Assembly (NCBI RefSeq): GCF_000346465.2
Contig: NC_034009.1
Coordinates: 21,261,784 to 21,325,783, forward strand
DNA: 64,000 nt
From: Prunus persica
Lineage: Eukaryota; Streptophyta; Magnoliopsida; Rosales; Rosaceae
Direction: 5' to 3'
Below the pieces are notes generated by a model, which saw only the letters and a program-made list of their open reading frames with translations, searched no databases and was not told the origin of the DNA. Both the position numbers and the translations under genes were made by a program. This document shows positions 34,555 to 46,700 of the stretch, piece by piece (position 1 is the first letter of the stretch; the number at the start of each line of letters is the position of its first letter).

Positions 34555-37130
34555 GACAGGACCCGATCCACATTCCACTTTAGAATCCGAGCTGAACCCT
34601 GTGCGTGTCCGACACTTGGCGGGTGCCAAGCACAAATAACCTAATTGCCCTTCTTGCAAAATTTCAGTTTAATAACAAGCTTGACTTCCACCAAAAATTT
34701 GGCAGAGTCTCCCCTGTAATTTGATCAAAACCCAAATTTACATCTGTCAAAATAAGCATATATATACAATCCAACTGCCAACATGTGTACATAAATAAAT
34801 ATATATATATTCCAACAATTAAATCTAAATTCTAGGGCAGGTTATCAGAGCAACACTAAGAATTTACAAAAGAAGTTAGCTCAATATCATAAGAGCCCTA
34901 CATCAGAATGGGGGAAGCGCGGAAAGTGGAAAACGGCCCTGTGGTGGATCACTGTGTACGCCTACTGCCTGGGGGCGCAAAACATTGAAAACATGAGTGG
35001 ACCAAAAATAAGGTTTTGAAAATAGCATATGAATATACTAAAAATAGTTATAAAAACTGAATCAATATCCTCATATATACTCATACTGAACTCATGCATT
35101 CATATTTATGCATATAATACCAAACAATATTCCTGCTGGAAGATATTGAAGTAAAACTCAACCTATCATATAGGTATACTTATTTATTCTCGCCAAAACC
35201 CTAACTTACTTCTTATACCTCGTGTCACCGTGGTGACACACCCTCGCAGGACTCAGGTTAGCCTGATCCGCCCTCCTATCAAGACTCAAGGGACACTAAG
35301 CCCACCTGAGTTGCATTTCTCGCTCCCACAGTTCGGATATCCCTAAGTCTCGTAGGGCCAAAGTCAAGCATGCTGACTTAACTAAAGACTCTACTTAAAA
35401 AATAAATAAAACTATCTCCTCTCATCTTAAAACACTGCCACCATCCTAATCGATTTCTAAAGTTCTTACCTTTACTATACTCATGAACTCTCAACTCGGC
35501 AGCAAGTAAATAAAATACTCAACCTTAGTAATACATGCCAGAAAGCCCTCGATCTAAAACATACTTCTATAGATCACATAATGAATATAAAATTGCATAA
35601 AATTATTTTAAAAGCAAAGGTCCACTCACCCCTAATCCGAGCTAGTTGGAACTCTTGAAGGTCCTTCCTGCGGGTCGGTCCGTGATCGTGTGCCTGATTA
35701 AACATCATGAATATCTAATTAATAAAACTGCTCAGTATAAGCATTTCAATAAAACCCTGAGCCCCGGCTCCTAGAAGTGCGTGCACTAACTTAGAAGCGT
35801 TTCCTATGCCCACAAAAGCTTTACTTACATTTGGGATGGTTGAGAAGTACCTCGGGACTAAAAAAGTGCTAAAGTCCCAAAAAGTCAACCCGGGACCCCA
35901 TGGGCCCACGACTTTACAATTCTGATCCGAAAGCTCCTAGAGGTTTTAAAATATCTAGGACACAAGTCCCGAGAGTTTGACCTCTGTCTGGCAGTCAGAT
36001 TGACCACGATCGTACCATTGGATAATTATTGTAAACCTAACCCTAGGGTTCGCGATTTCGGAGTATCCGGGACTCCAAACCACAATCCGTCGAATCCCAT
36101 ACGATCCTGGAAATTTCTTGATCAACAAATCTGAAAATGATTATGATCCAACAGCTCAACTGTATTGAACCCGGAAATCGCACAATATGCTAGATCCGTT
36201 CGGGGTTCAAACGTTGTCCGAATTAAGATCTGCGAATTCCTATGCACTCGTGATAGCAGCGGTTCACTCTAGGACTGAATGTGGCCCCCACCACAATGCC
36301 CACGCGCTGCCACACGCGCCGACACAGCGTGGGTGGCTTGATAAATTTCTAGCGGCGGGAAAAACTCCAAACGGCCAGCCCAAACTCTTACCCTAGGTAA
36401 AACCCCCTATTTAGAACCACTTTTGTTCTTGGACCTACCCCAAAAATTGGCTGGAAGTGGTCGGAATTTCTATCTCAAAATCAGCTGAACCCTAACTCTA
36501 AAATCGAACTCTCTACGCTTCAAATCGATGAAAACCTATCCAACCAATAGCTAGAGCACGAAAAATAGCTTGAAATCCATACCTCACACATTCAATTTGG
36601 TGGTAAAATGAGAGAGAATGGAGCTGTGAAAAATCGACCCAAAATCGGCGCGATTCCTTCGATTTCCGGCAACTATCGCGGTGGTTAGTGGCGAGAAGAG
36701 GCTGGGGTGTGTTGGCGGGGCTGCTGCGGTGGTTTTAGGTCTTGTCTTGTCGGTTGGGATAGAGGGTGGTGGCGATAATGGAGGTTTGCCTGAGGGAAAC
36801 GCACGGGAAATGAAGGCTGTGGGGAGAGAGAAGAGAGAATGAGGAAGAAGAGAGAGAAAAGAGGGTTTTAAAATGCTAACTTGATAAAATTACCATTTTG
36901 CCCCTCTACGTAATTTGACCGTATTTTCTTCATTATAACTCCGATTCGACCCCACTACGTGTCTATGGACTCGTTTCATCGTGCTCCACGCAATGGTACA
37001 AGAGAAAATCCCAAATTCCCTCCCGGTCAAAAAGTTAACTTTTTCCTTACTAATTTATTATAGGGGCAAAATTGTCTTTCTACCTAATAAATTAATAATT
37101 AAATATTATTTTAAGGACCAGGTTGTTACA
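34555..37130 (-). mobile_element. Element D: solo LTR of a chromovirus-type element
   Basis: 2576 bp, on the - strand TGTAACAACC ... GGGTCCTGTCA, flanked on both sides by TGTAT (34550-34554 and 37131-37135), an exact target duplication. No internal region, so it is a solo LTR left by LTR-LTR recombination. It is inserted in the satellite. It matches both LTR halves of element C (37889-38931 and 50790-51923). Confidence 0.88.
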
Positions 37131-37353
37131 TGTATTGCACGATTTTAGCGATTGGATTTCACTCAAAACTAACCAATTCACACCTCCCACAATATTATTA
37201 TGTCGCCCAAGTTTTGGGCGCAATACGAAAGCAATAGGTCAAAGAAATTGGACACTTCAAGTTCGTACAAAGTTCGTTCCCTAAATGGAGTGGTTGGAGT
37301 ATCGCATAGCTTTAGCAATTGAATTTCACTCAGAACTCACCAAACGACTCCTC
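37131..37353. repeat. Satellite, about 1.3 monomers
   Basis: Continues the monomer broken by D. It ends at CAAACGACTCCTCC where gag-derived sequence begins; both sides share CTCNAACC-like bases at the join. Confidence 0.8.
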
Positions 37354-37802
37354 CAACCAGATGGATTGAAGAGGAAAGGGGTTTGTAGTATGTGCCCTTG
37401 GAAGAGTTTCTCTTCTGTTGTTCTTCCTTAAGCAACTCCTCATACTTAGATGCTTTATCTGCCAGTTTTGCCAGATCTCTAAATAGCATCCCATCAAATC
37501 TTTTCCTCAGAGAGATTTTAAGGGCGGCTTGAGCCATCTAGATGAAGTGCCTCTCTTCCATAGGGATTCGGCATTTCATTTTGAGCTTTCTAAACTTGGT
37601 TATGAAGTCTTGAGCAGGTTCATCTTCACTCTGTTTGTGGGCAGTAAGATCACTGATGGTGACTTCTGGTTGGATCCTGAAATAGTAGTCATGGAAAATA
37701 TTTTCCACTTGCTCTCAGGTTTGAACAGAGTTAGTTGGTATACTGGTGTACCAGGTGAAGGCTTGTCCAGAGAGAGAATTCCCAAAAGCCTTAGCTTTAA
37801 CA
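37354..37802 (-). pseudogene. gag: gag fragment, G-type Tat element
   Basis: Near-identical to 60830-61275 of element G (capsid to nucleocapsid linker, MAQAALKISLRKRFDGMLF ...). It is an extra partial copy, orientation - . At about 37803 the match switches to PMD sequence read on the + strand. Confidence 0.85.
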
Positions 37803-37888
37803 GGGGGTTATTTGCTTGCTGCCGCTCCGTGTTTCTGGAATTCTGCCAGTAACACATTTGATTTTTGTGTGGGTCCCCTGGCTCCAAC
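37803..37888 (+). pseudogene. N-terminal piece of the PMD gene of G, split off by C
   Basis: Encodes GYLLAAAPCFWNSA...FDFCVGPLAPT, typical for the start of a Tat-associated plant mobile domain. After removing C and one copy of CCAAC the frame runs straight into LLDMAQIFGF at 51929. Confidence 0.8.
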
Positions 37889-38931
37889 TGACAGGACCCG
37901 ACCCTGTGCGTGTCCGACACCTGGCGAATGTCGGGCACAAATGACCTATTTTCCCTTCTATACAAAACATGATAAAATAATAAGGTTAACGTCTACTGAA
38001 AAACCGGCAGAGTTTCCCTTGTAACTGGCTCAATACCAAAACTTTTTCACTTGCCAAACAAGTATACATATATACAACCAACTGCCAGCATATGTATATA
38101 TACATTCAAACAGTTCAAATCTCAGTCTAGGGCAAAACATCAGAGCGACTACTAAGAATTTACAAAGGAGTGAATCCTTTTACAAACAAAAATCCTACAT
38201 CAGAAGAAAGGCGCGGAAGATGGGGAGTGGCCCGGTGGTGGATTCCTGTGCACGTCTACTGCCTGGGGGCGCAAAACAACAATAAGGGTGAGTGGACCCA
38301 AAAACAAAGTGTAGAAAATAGTATATGAACATACTAACCCCACTGTAAAAACAGTTATACAAACTAACTTATTTTCTTTATTTCTGAAATCAATGCATGT
38401 ATATAATTATATACATATGAAAACAGTTTAAAACTATCACCTAGGTGTACCCTATTTCCGTCAATTCCTTGTATCCATCAATTCCTTGCATCACCATGGG
38501 TGACACATACTCGCAGGTCTCAGTGACACGAGGTCAGTCCGAGCCGCAACTCTCAGGATTCAGGGGACCGTAGTCCACCTTTATCCGCATCACTCGCTCC
38601 ACACGAGTTCAAGTACCAAGGAACTCGTGGGGCAACTGTCAAGCATGCTGACTAAACCGAAGGCAACAAATATAATTCGAAGGCAACATTTAATAACTGG
38701 GTACAAGGTGATTGAAGAAAATATAAAGTTTCTGAAGCAAAACTGTTGACTAATTAACTTTCTGTAACCTTTAAAATTCTGCTGCCATTTATCTGATAAT
38801 TAACGAGAATATCTGTTCCTATAAGCTTTAAAGGAAATTTCACTCGGCAGCATGCAACATAAAATATTTTACAGAATAAAACAGCTGATAACTGAAAACT
38901 GAACTGCTTAAATTCATTTATGAGGTCCATA
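37889..38931 (-). repeat. LTR 3' half of element C
   Basis: Opens TGACAGGACCCGACC on the + strand, matching the start of D (34555), and can be followed to about position 35570 of D. It ends at ATGAGGTCCATA (38920-38931), which is repeated exactly at 38967-38978 at the start of the RT piece. Confidence 0.85.
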
Positions 38932-38950
38932 ACGTCGAAACACAATAACG

Positions 38951-39767
38951 TCAAAACACTCTGTTCATGAGGTCCATAAATGCAACTGGCGCATTCGTTA
39001 ACCCAAATGGCATCACCAGGAACTCATAGTGCCCATACCTTGTTCGAAACGCTGTTTTAGGCACATCCTCTTCTCTAACCCGTAACTGATGATATCCAAA
39101 CCTCAGGTCAATTTTAGAAAAGACCTTGGCACCCTTCAGCTGATCAAACAAGTCATCAATGCGAGGCAAGGGATATCTATTCCGCACTGTGATCTTGTTC
39201 AGCTGTCTGTAGTCAATGCATAACCTCATGGTGCCATCTTTTTTCTTAACAAATAAAACTGGAGCACCCCATGGAGGAAAACTGGGTCGGATGAAACCCT
39301 TATCTACCAACTCCTGCAACTGAGTCTTTAATTCCCTCAACTTTGCTGGTGCCATTCTATACGGTGCTTGAGAAATAGGATTTGTTCCTGGAGTGAGCTC
39401 AATAACAAACTCAATCTCCCGATGAGGAGGTAATCCAGGAAGATCCTCAGGAAATACATCTGAAAAGTCCTGTACAACTGGAATATCTTCCAATCGCAGC
39501 CCATTATCTATGGTATCAATTACATGTGCTATATATATCCTAAGCACCCTTTTCTCAGTAACCGTTTTGCCGTCATAGCTGAAATGAGGCAAGATGGAAG
39601 CACTTTACGTTCGCCATAAAAAGTTACTTCAGGTCATCCGGGACTACGGAATACAACTTCTTTCCTGAAGCAATCTATTAAGGCACGATGTCTGGCTAAC
39701 CAATCCATCCCTAAGATGATGTCTGGTCCAATATATTGAGGACACATGTCTCGAGGGTATTGGTGTC
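38951..39767 (-). pseudogene. pol: Protease-RT fragment, Tekay/Del-type chromovirus
   Basis: Protease end at 39634-39760 (GPDIILGMDWLARHRALIDCF), a small break near 39600, then the RT N-terminal half ([67 protein letters not shown]). It stops at MDLMNRVF before the YVDD active site, where it meets LTR sequence. Gag, the rest of RT, RNase H, integrase and chromodomain are absent. The right end is the B insertion site. Confidence 0.9.
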
Positions 39768-41228
39768 TGATAGGATTTTTAGTACTTGTGCAAACAGTGT
39801 TAAAAATCACATAAAATAATTTGCAAGAATACAAGGCTATTGTAGTATAGATGCTCATGCAAGGTCGTTTTCCTCAAGGACTAATTAGCAATTTATGTAA
39901 AAACAAATTCCAATTACTACTTAAAATAAAAAGTCAAGAAAGATGATTATAAATTTGGTGGATTCTAAAAAACAAATATTAAACAAAAACAAATACGATT
40001 GAGAGAAAGAGTTTTGAATATCAATTTATAAAAACACTAGGGTTTCACCATCACCTAGCAATCCTATGAACTTTTACCAATTACTTATGATTTGCACATG
40101 CCACTTTGAAGGTTAGGTTTTCCTAATGTATATTCTACTTGGAACCTCCAACACAGAACGTATATCCAACATGCAACCCGTCCGGACGTTCGGATCAAAT
40201 CTGAACATGAAAGACTCATTAAGTTTTGTGAAAACCCTTTGAAAAACCATGCAACCCTTAAGACGTGGTGTTCATCTTAAGTGAAATTACAATTATTAAT
40301 CACAAGAAGCTAGCGTCAATTTCAGGGAACCTTCCGACCAAAATTGCATCCAATTACTTTTCTAAAGATCCTAATGGTGATCAGGCATTAAGACAATTAG
40401 ATAGTTTAAAACAGTGATTAACAATTCAAAATACGCATGCACTCATCATAAGCAATTAAATAAAAATTACATATTCATGCTAAGGTTCAAGGCTTCACCC
40501 TAGCAAAAGAAATTTAGTTACGCATACTCATAATTGAAATCCAAGAAAATATCATTAAGAAGAAAAGAACGAAAACACCTGAAAGTTGTGAAAACCCAAA
40601 ACCCTAGCAATTGCTCTCCACAATGCAAAGTTCAAAAGTGAAAAGGGAGTCCTTCAATTCCTTGTGAGAAAGAGCTTAAATACCCCTTAAAACCTAGCTG
40701 CCAATGTACAGCTTTTCTATCCCAACAAGGAAACTAATTAAAGTAAAATAATACTAGGAAATAAAGTCCAAATTGGAATAGGAGAATTTGCCTAAAATCT
40801 GCCCAGCCACGTTTTGGCCCCAAATCTCCTCCAAATCTGGCCCAAGATAGCTTGTTTTAAAGATAAAAATGTTTTGAACACTTCTCTAGAAGGCCACGAA
40901 CCCATCCGAGGTCATCTTGGGCTTCAAAAACGCAATAAAAGCCCAACACGTCACTATTCCAGCACCGCGCACTGCTCATTTATTTTATTGCCAGAAAATA
41001 ACCGCTTGGAAGAAAGATCTGAAATTTTGATACGATCAAGCTAAGTGACTCAAGAACGTCCTCCAACTGGAATTACTCCAAAATTCCTCAATTTGATTAT
41101 GTTTTGCTCCAGAGAGAGTCGAAAGTCCTATATTGAAAATATAATTCAAAGTATCAAAATTCTTCCAAAATATTAACCAAAATATACTAAGAATGAGGTT
41201 AAATATATAATATAAAATATGTCCATCA
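39768..41228 (-). repeat. 3' LTR of element B
   Basis: 1461 bp, on the - strand TGATGGACAT ... CCTATCA; partner of 49329-50789, nearly identical except a 27-bp block and a few single-base differences. Confidence 0.96.
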
Positions 41229-41246
41229 AAATACCCCCAAACTTAG
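41229..41246 (-). other. Polypurine tract of element B
   Basis: AAGTTTGGGGGTATTT on the - strand abuts the 3' LTR, as in element A. Confidence 0.8.
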
Positions 41247-41579
41247 CTTTTGCTTGTCCTCAAGCGAAACAAGACTCAAACAAAAAATAAAAACTTAACA
41301 GACTAGACATCTGGCTAACACTTAACCAGGACAAAATTTCCATCTTCAAGTTGCAATCCATAGAAAATTTTAAAAACTAGAACATCCTTTCAATAGATCC
41401 AAGTAATCCCACCACAGAGTCTGAGCTATTTAGACTCAATTAGAAAAGAATTCACAAACTTCCTTCGGTGTAAAGTGAACCATCATGGTTATGGAGACTT
41501 GACTAAAACCCTTACCACTCATCCCTTTTATTCATACTTCACACACTCCACACTTTTTATTTTCCCTTTCTTCTTCTTT

Positions 41580-41610
<31 letters not shown>

Positions 41611-41874
41611 GGTGTATAAATAGTAACAGTAGTGGTTGTGCAATGTTGGTTCCTTTAAGCTTTCGATCCAACCGTGTAGCGAGACTTAGGTCAATGTCTC
41701 CCAAACCACTCGGGTTTTAGGGCACTAGGTGTAGAACACCCCTAAGGACTTATTAACTCAAGCTGAAAAGGCTACGAAACCAACTAACCACCCTGCCTCA
41801 TGCCAAAACTCTACCATTTGTCTCGAGGATCACTGCTGATTAGGCAAGACTGGCCCGGGTACTAGCAAAGCTTC

Positions 41875-42168
41875 NNNNNNNNNNNNNNNNNNNNNNNNNN
41901 NNNNNNNNNNNNNNNNNNNNNNNNNNNNNNNNNNNNNNNNNNNNNNNNNNNNNNNNNNNNNNNNNNNNNNNNNNNNNNNNNNNNNNNNNNNNNNNNNNNN
42001 NNNNNNNNNNNNNNNNNNNNNNNNNNNNNNNNNNNNNNNNNNNNNNNNNNNNNNNNNNNNNNNNNNNNNNNNNNNNNNNNNNNNNNNNNNNNNNNNNNNN
42101 NNNNNNNNNNNNNNNNNNNNNNNNNNNNNNNNNNNNNNNNNNNNNNNNNNNNNNNNNNNNNNNNNNNN
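41875..42168. other. Assembly gap (294 N)
   Basis: Unknown bases. By comparison with element A the missing piece corresponds to roughly 10930-11235, about the same length, so the gap size is plausible. Confidence 0.99.
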
Positions 42169-42342
42169 AATAAAAAAAATTAAAAATAAAAAATTTACGT
42201 TCCACCCCCAAACTTAAATCCACACTTTGTCCCCAAGGTGTGGAAAATAAACAAAGGAAACAACTAAAGAAGTAATGAGGGGGGAAAAATAAATTATAAT
42301 AAAAAAGAAAAAGAAAAGAAAAGAACATAAAACAGAAACAGG

Positions 42343-42373
<31 letters not shown>

Positions 42374-42433
42374 AAACCAAAACGAAATAAGAAAAAAAAT
42401 GAACAAACCAGGGATGTGGAGGTGACGCTGCAG

Positions 42434-42488
42434 TGAGTCGAAGGCAGGACCTGGAGCGGGATGCAAAGAGCGCTGACCAACTCAACCA
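42434..42488 (-). other. tRNA-like box A / box B pair inside element B
   Basis: Box A TGGTTGAGTTGG is identical to that of element A; box B reads CCTTCGACTCA (8 of 11). The sequence between the boxes differs from A more than its surroundings. Confidence 0.35.
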
Positions 42489-42623
42489 CGTCCACGCTTG
42501 CGTCAAATATGAGCGACAGCTACAATATAACCTGGTCTAGCTGCTGCATCTGTCATTTGAAAAAAAATATTGGATTCCCTTCTCCTAGCCCGAGCCCAGA
42601 AGGCTCTCTTCTGTCCATTCCCA

Positions 42624-43296
42624 GCTCAGACTGTAAATCACAAAAGACACTTTTTTTTTATTTCACTCAGTTTCAACCCATCCATCTCCACCCTCTCCCC
42701 TTGTCATCTATAGCAAGAACTCAAGAGCCTTGGCTATCTTTCAGAGCAGAGTCGTGTGGGTTCATCTGTGTGAGGGTGCCAAATCCAGAAAACCCTCAAC
42801 AAAATCAAAATCACCATCCGCTGCGGCTTCGTCGAAGAGACAATCGGATGCTCACCGAGATCCGTCCCAACTTTGACCCCAACGACTCAGATGAGCTGAC
42901 CCAGACGGAGTTCAACCCCAACACCACATACACTCGTAGTTCCTGAGCTTGGTTAATGGTAAGCTTCGCGTTGTGCTCATAACTGGGTCACAGTGTGGGT
43001 ATTGTTGTGTTGAAAGTAATTAAGAGCAAAAGTGATTATTGCAGACTTCGTTGCCTTGTTCTGAGATACTCATCCCCGTCTGTTGGTGGATTTCAGCAAG
43101 CAAGTCAATCTTCAAGTTGGGAGCAGGTATAATATCGAATCCCTGCAAGTTTTTTTTCTTTTTCTTTTGTAGATCTGCATTAATTCATGGGTCTTTCTGG
43201 ATTGTGAGAATTTCTGCTGATTTGTGTCTTTTGGTTGGTTCTGAGAGCGATACTCAATTGTGTGGTGTCTGGTGAAGTAAACTAAGTTGCAAAAAT
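42624..43296 (+). other. Variable cargo segment of element B, host-gene-like, antisense
   Basis: 673 bp unrelated to the 1013-bp segment at the same place in element A. On the + strand (antisense to B) it reads like the 5' part of a plant gene: T-rich leader, an open stretch ending NPNTTYTRSS before 42946, donor-like ATG/GTAAGC at about 42959, acceptor TTATTGCAG near 43044, an exon-like part, donor CAG/GTATAA near 43127, then a pyrimidine tract with acceptor TTTTGTAG near 43172. Parent gene not recognised. Capture is inference. Confidence 0.55.
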
Positions 43297-43752
43297 TAAC
43301 TTCTCAAAATTATATCTATGTGCTGGATCCGCAACAGCTTCCCCCAAACTTGCATCTTCGAGTGAGCTCGAGCTCATGTGAATTGCTTTAACTTCTAGTA
43401 TAGTGTAGATGTGGTGATGGTAATATAGGATTGCTGCTGGGTGCATGATTCCAGCTGCTGCTGGGTGCAAGATTCCAGCTGCTACTGGGTGCAAGATTCC
43501 AGTATAGGATTTTCTGTTTTTGATGCTTGCTGATGATGGTTGTGTCCTGCATTGAGTCATAAACGGCCTGCGTTGAGTCAATGATGTGTTAGGAATAGAA
43601 AGAAAGAAAAACAACAATTTTGTTTTTTGTTTTTTTTTGTTTTTTTTTTTTGTCTTGAAAATAAAAGAAGTAAAGAGTTTAGAAAAATTGGGTTGCCTCC
43701 CAATAAGCGCGCTATTTTAAGTCTGTAGCTAGACTTTGCAGAAGCCTGGTGG
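43297..43752 (-). other. Conserved post-integrase spacer of Athila B
   Basis: Matches 9040-9480 of A, with the 3 x 24-bp repeat at 43431-43502 and a polypurine-like AAGTTTGGGGGAAG at about 43343-43357 (- strand). No gene. Confidence 0.75.
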
Positions 43753-46700
43753 TCAAATCACTGGTTCCTTCAGAGTCAAAGACTCGGCTGCAATGTCAAA
43801 GGGTGTCTCCACGTAGGGTTTTAGCCTATGACCATTCACCTTGAACGTGTTGCCTTTATCTTCATTAGTGATTTGAACTGCTCCATGAGGAAAAACTTGA
43901 GTCACTAGGTAGGGTCCAGTCCAGCGAGATTTTAATTTCCCTGGAAACAACTTGAGCCTTGAACTAAATAACAGAACCTTTTGCCCTGGCTGAAATTCCT
44001 TCCGTAAAATTTGACTGTCATGAAATGCCTTAGTTCTTTCCTTGTAGATGCGAGAACTATCATAAGCACCTTGACGAATTTCCTCTAGCTCATTTAACTG
44101 CAATTTCCGCTTTTCCCCAGCTGAGTCATATGCAAAATTTAACTCTTTAATGGCCCAGTAAGCTTTATGCTCCAGCTCCATAGGTAGATGACAGGCTTTC
44201 CCATAACCAAGTCGGAATGGTGACATCCCAATAGGAGTTTTATAAGCTGTCCTGTATGCCCACAAAGCATCATTTAGTTTGAAACTCCAATCCTTGCGTG
44301 TAGAGCTCACTGTTTTCTCCAAAATACGCTTTATTTCTCTGTTTGAAACTTCAACTTGGCCAGATGTCTGTGGGTGGTATGGTGTAGCCACGCGATGATG
44401 AATCCCATATTTTGCCAATAGGTTAGCAAATGGTTTATTAATAAAATGCTTCCCCCCATCACTAAGAATAACACGCGGTATTCCAAAACGTGGAAATATA
44501 ACCCCCTGGAGGAACTTCAGGACCACTGATCCTTGATTAGTTGGTGCTGCAATGGCCTCGACCCATTTTGAAACATATTCCACAGCCACTAAAATATATT
44601 GGTGCCTATTAGAAGATGGGAATGGTCCCATGAAATCAATACCCCAAACATCAAATAGTTCAACAATTAGGATACTTTGCTGGGGCATCTCATTCCTTCT
44701 GGATTGATTGCCGACCCTTTGACACCTATCACATGCCTTGCACCAATTCTGTGAATCTCTAAAAAGTGTTGGCCAAAATAACCCACTCTGTAGGATTTTC
44801 TCTGCTGTCCTTTTCTGCCCAAAATGTCCTCCACAAGCGTAGTGATGAGCAAACTTTAAAACACTTTCCTGTTCAACCTCCGGAATACACCTGCGAATAA
44901 TCTGGTCTGCACAATACTTGTATAAGTACGGTTCATCCCAGAAATAGTGCTTTACATCAAATAAAAACTTCTTTTTCTGCTGGTAGGAAAAATCTGGATG
45001 CACCACACCCTTAGCCAAATAATTGACAATATCTGCAAACCAAGGTGTGTCAATTTTGACAGCAAATAGCTGTTCATCTGGGAAACTTTCACTCAATGGT
45101 AGAGAATCTGCCTCTGTAGCTGCTGGAATAATTAATCTAGATAAATGATCAGCCACAACATTCTCACTGCCCTTCTTGTCTTTAATCTCTAAGTCAAATT
45201 CTTGAAGTAAGAGAACCCAACGAATCAATCTAGGCTTTGCATCCTTCTTAGACAACAAGTATTTAAGTGCAGCATGATCTGTATAGACAATTATTTTAGC
45301 CCCAACCAAATAAGACCGAAATTTCTCTAGTGCGAACACAACTGCCAACAATTCCTTCTCTGTAGTTGCATAGTTAAGCTGTGCATCATTGAGAGTACGA
45401 CTTGCATAATAGATGACATGGGGAAGCTTATCTTTTCGCTGCCCTAAAACTGCCCCGACAGCATCATCTGACGCATCACACATTAGTTCAAATGGTAAAT
45501 CCCAATTTGGTGCAGCAATGATGGGTGCCGAAGTTAGGAGGGCTTTCAACTTGTTGAATGCTTCTAAACAGGCCTTATCAAAATTAAATGGTGCATCCTT
45601 AGCCAATAAAGTGCACAAAGGTCGACTAATCTTGGAGAAATCCTTGATGAACCGACGATAAAAACCTGCGTGTCCTAAGAAGGATCTCACACCTTTTACT
45701 GATGTAGGAGGTGGCAGCTTTGCAATAACTTCAATCTTTGCCTTGTCAACCTCGATGCCTTTGCTGGAAATTGAATGACCCAAGACAATTCCCTGTTCAA
45801 CCATGAAATGACACTTTTCCCAGTTTAGCACTAAATTTGTCGCTTGACATCTCTAAAGAACTAATGATAAATTCTGTAAGCACTGATCATATGAATCCCC
45901 AAAAACAGAAAAATCATCCATAAAAACTTCCACAATATTTTCGACCAAGCCAGAAAAAATACTCATCATACAACGTTGAAACGTAGCAGGTGCATTGCAT
46001 AATCCGAATGGCATCCTCCGATAAGCGTAAGTACCAAATGGACAAGTGAAAGTAGTCTTCTCTTGATCCTCTGGTGCGATTGGAATCTGATTATACCCAG
46101 AATACCCATCAAGAAAACAGTAAAAAGCCCGCCCAGCCAACCTTTCTAACATCTGGTCAATAAAAGGCAATGGAAAATGGTCTTTTCTCGTCCCTGTGTT
46201 AAGCTTCCGATAATCTACACACATTCTCCAACCCGTAGTCAATCGTGTAGGAACTAACTCATTATTATCATTTTTCACCACTGTAATACCGGTCCGTTTA
46301 GGCACAACTTGAGTCGGGCTAACCCATTTACTGTCAGAAATAGGATAAATCATACCTGCATCAAGTAATTTCATAACCTCTGTTCTGACCACCTCTTTCA
46401 TAATTGGGTTAAGGCGGCGTTGAGCATCAACTGTTGGCTTTACGTCGTCTTCCATTAATATTCTGTGCATACATAGTGCTGGGCTGATTCCCTTGATGTC
46501 CGCAATTGTCCATCCCAATGCATCTTGATATTTTCTCAATACACGAAGCAATTTATCCTCCTCTGTCGGTGTTAAATCTGCTGCAATTATAACTGGCAGC
46601 GTCTCTGCAGCTCCTAAATATGCATATTTAAGATGTTGTGGTAAAGGCTTCAGCTCCAATTTTGGTGGCTGTTGTCTGGATGGTTTAAGGGGATGTTTGG

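Noticed and set aside
41840..42466. Long - strand open frame across the gap
   Set aside because: Most of it is unknown bases (N) and T-rich low complexity; not a gene.
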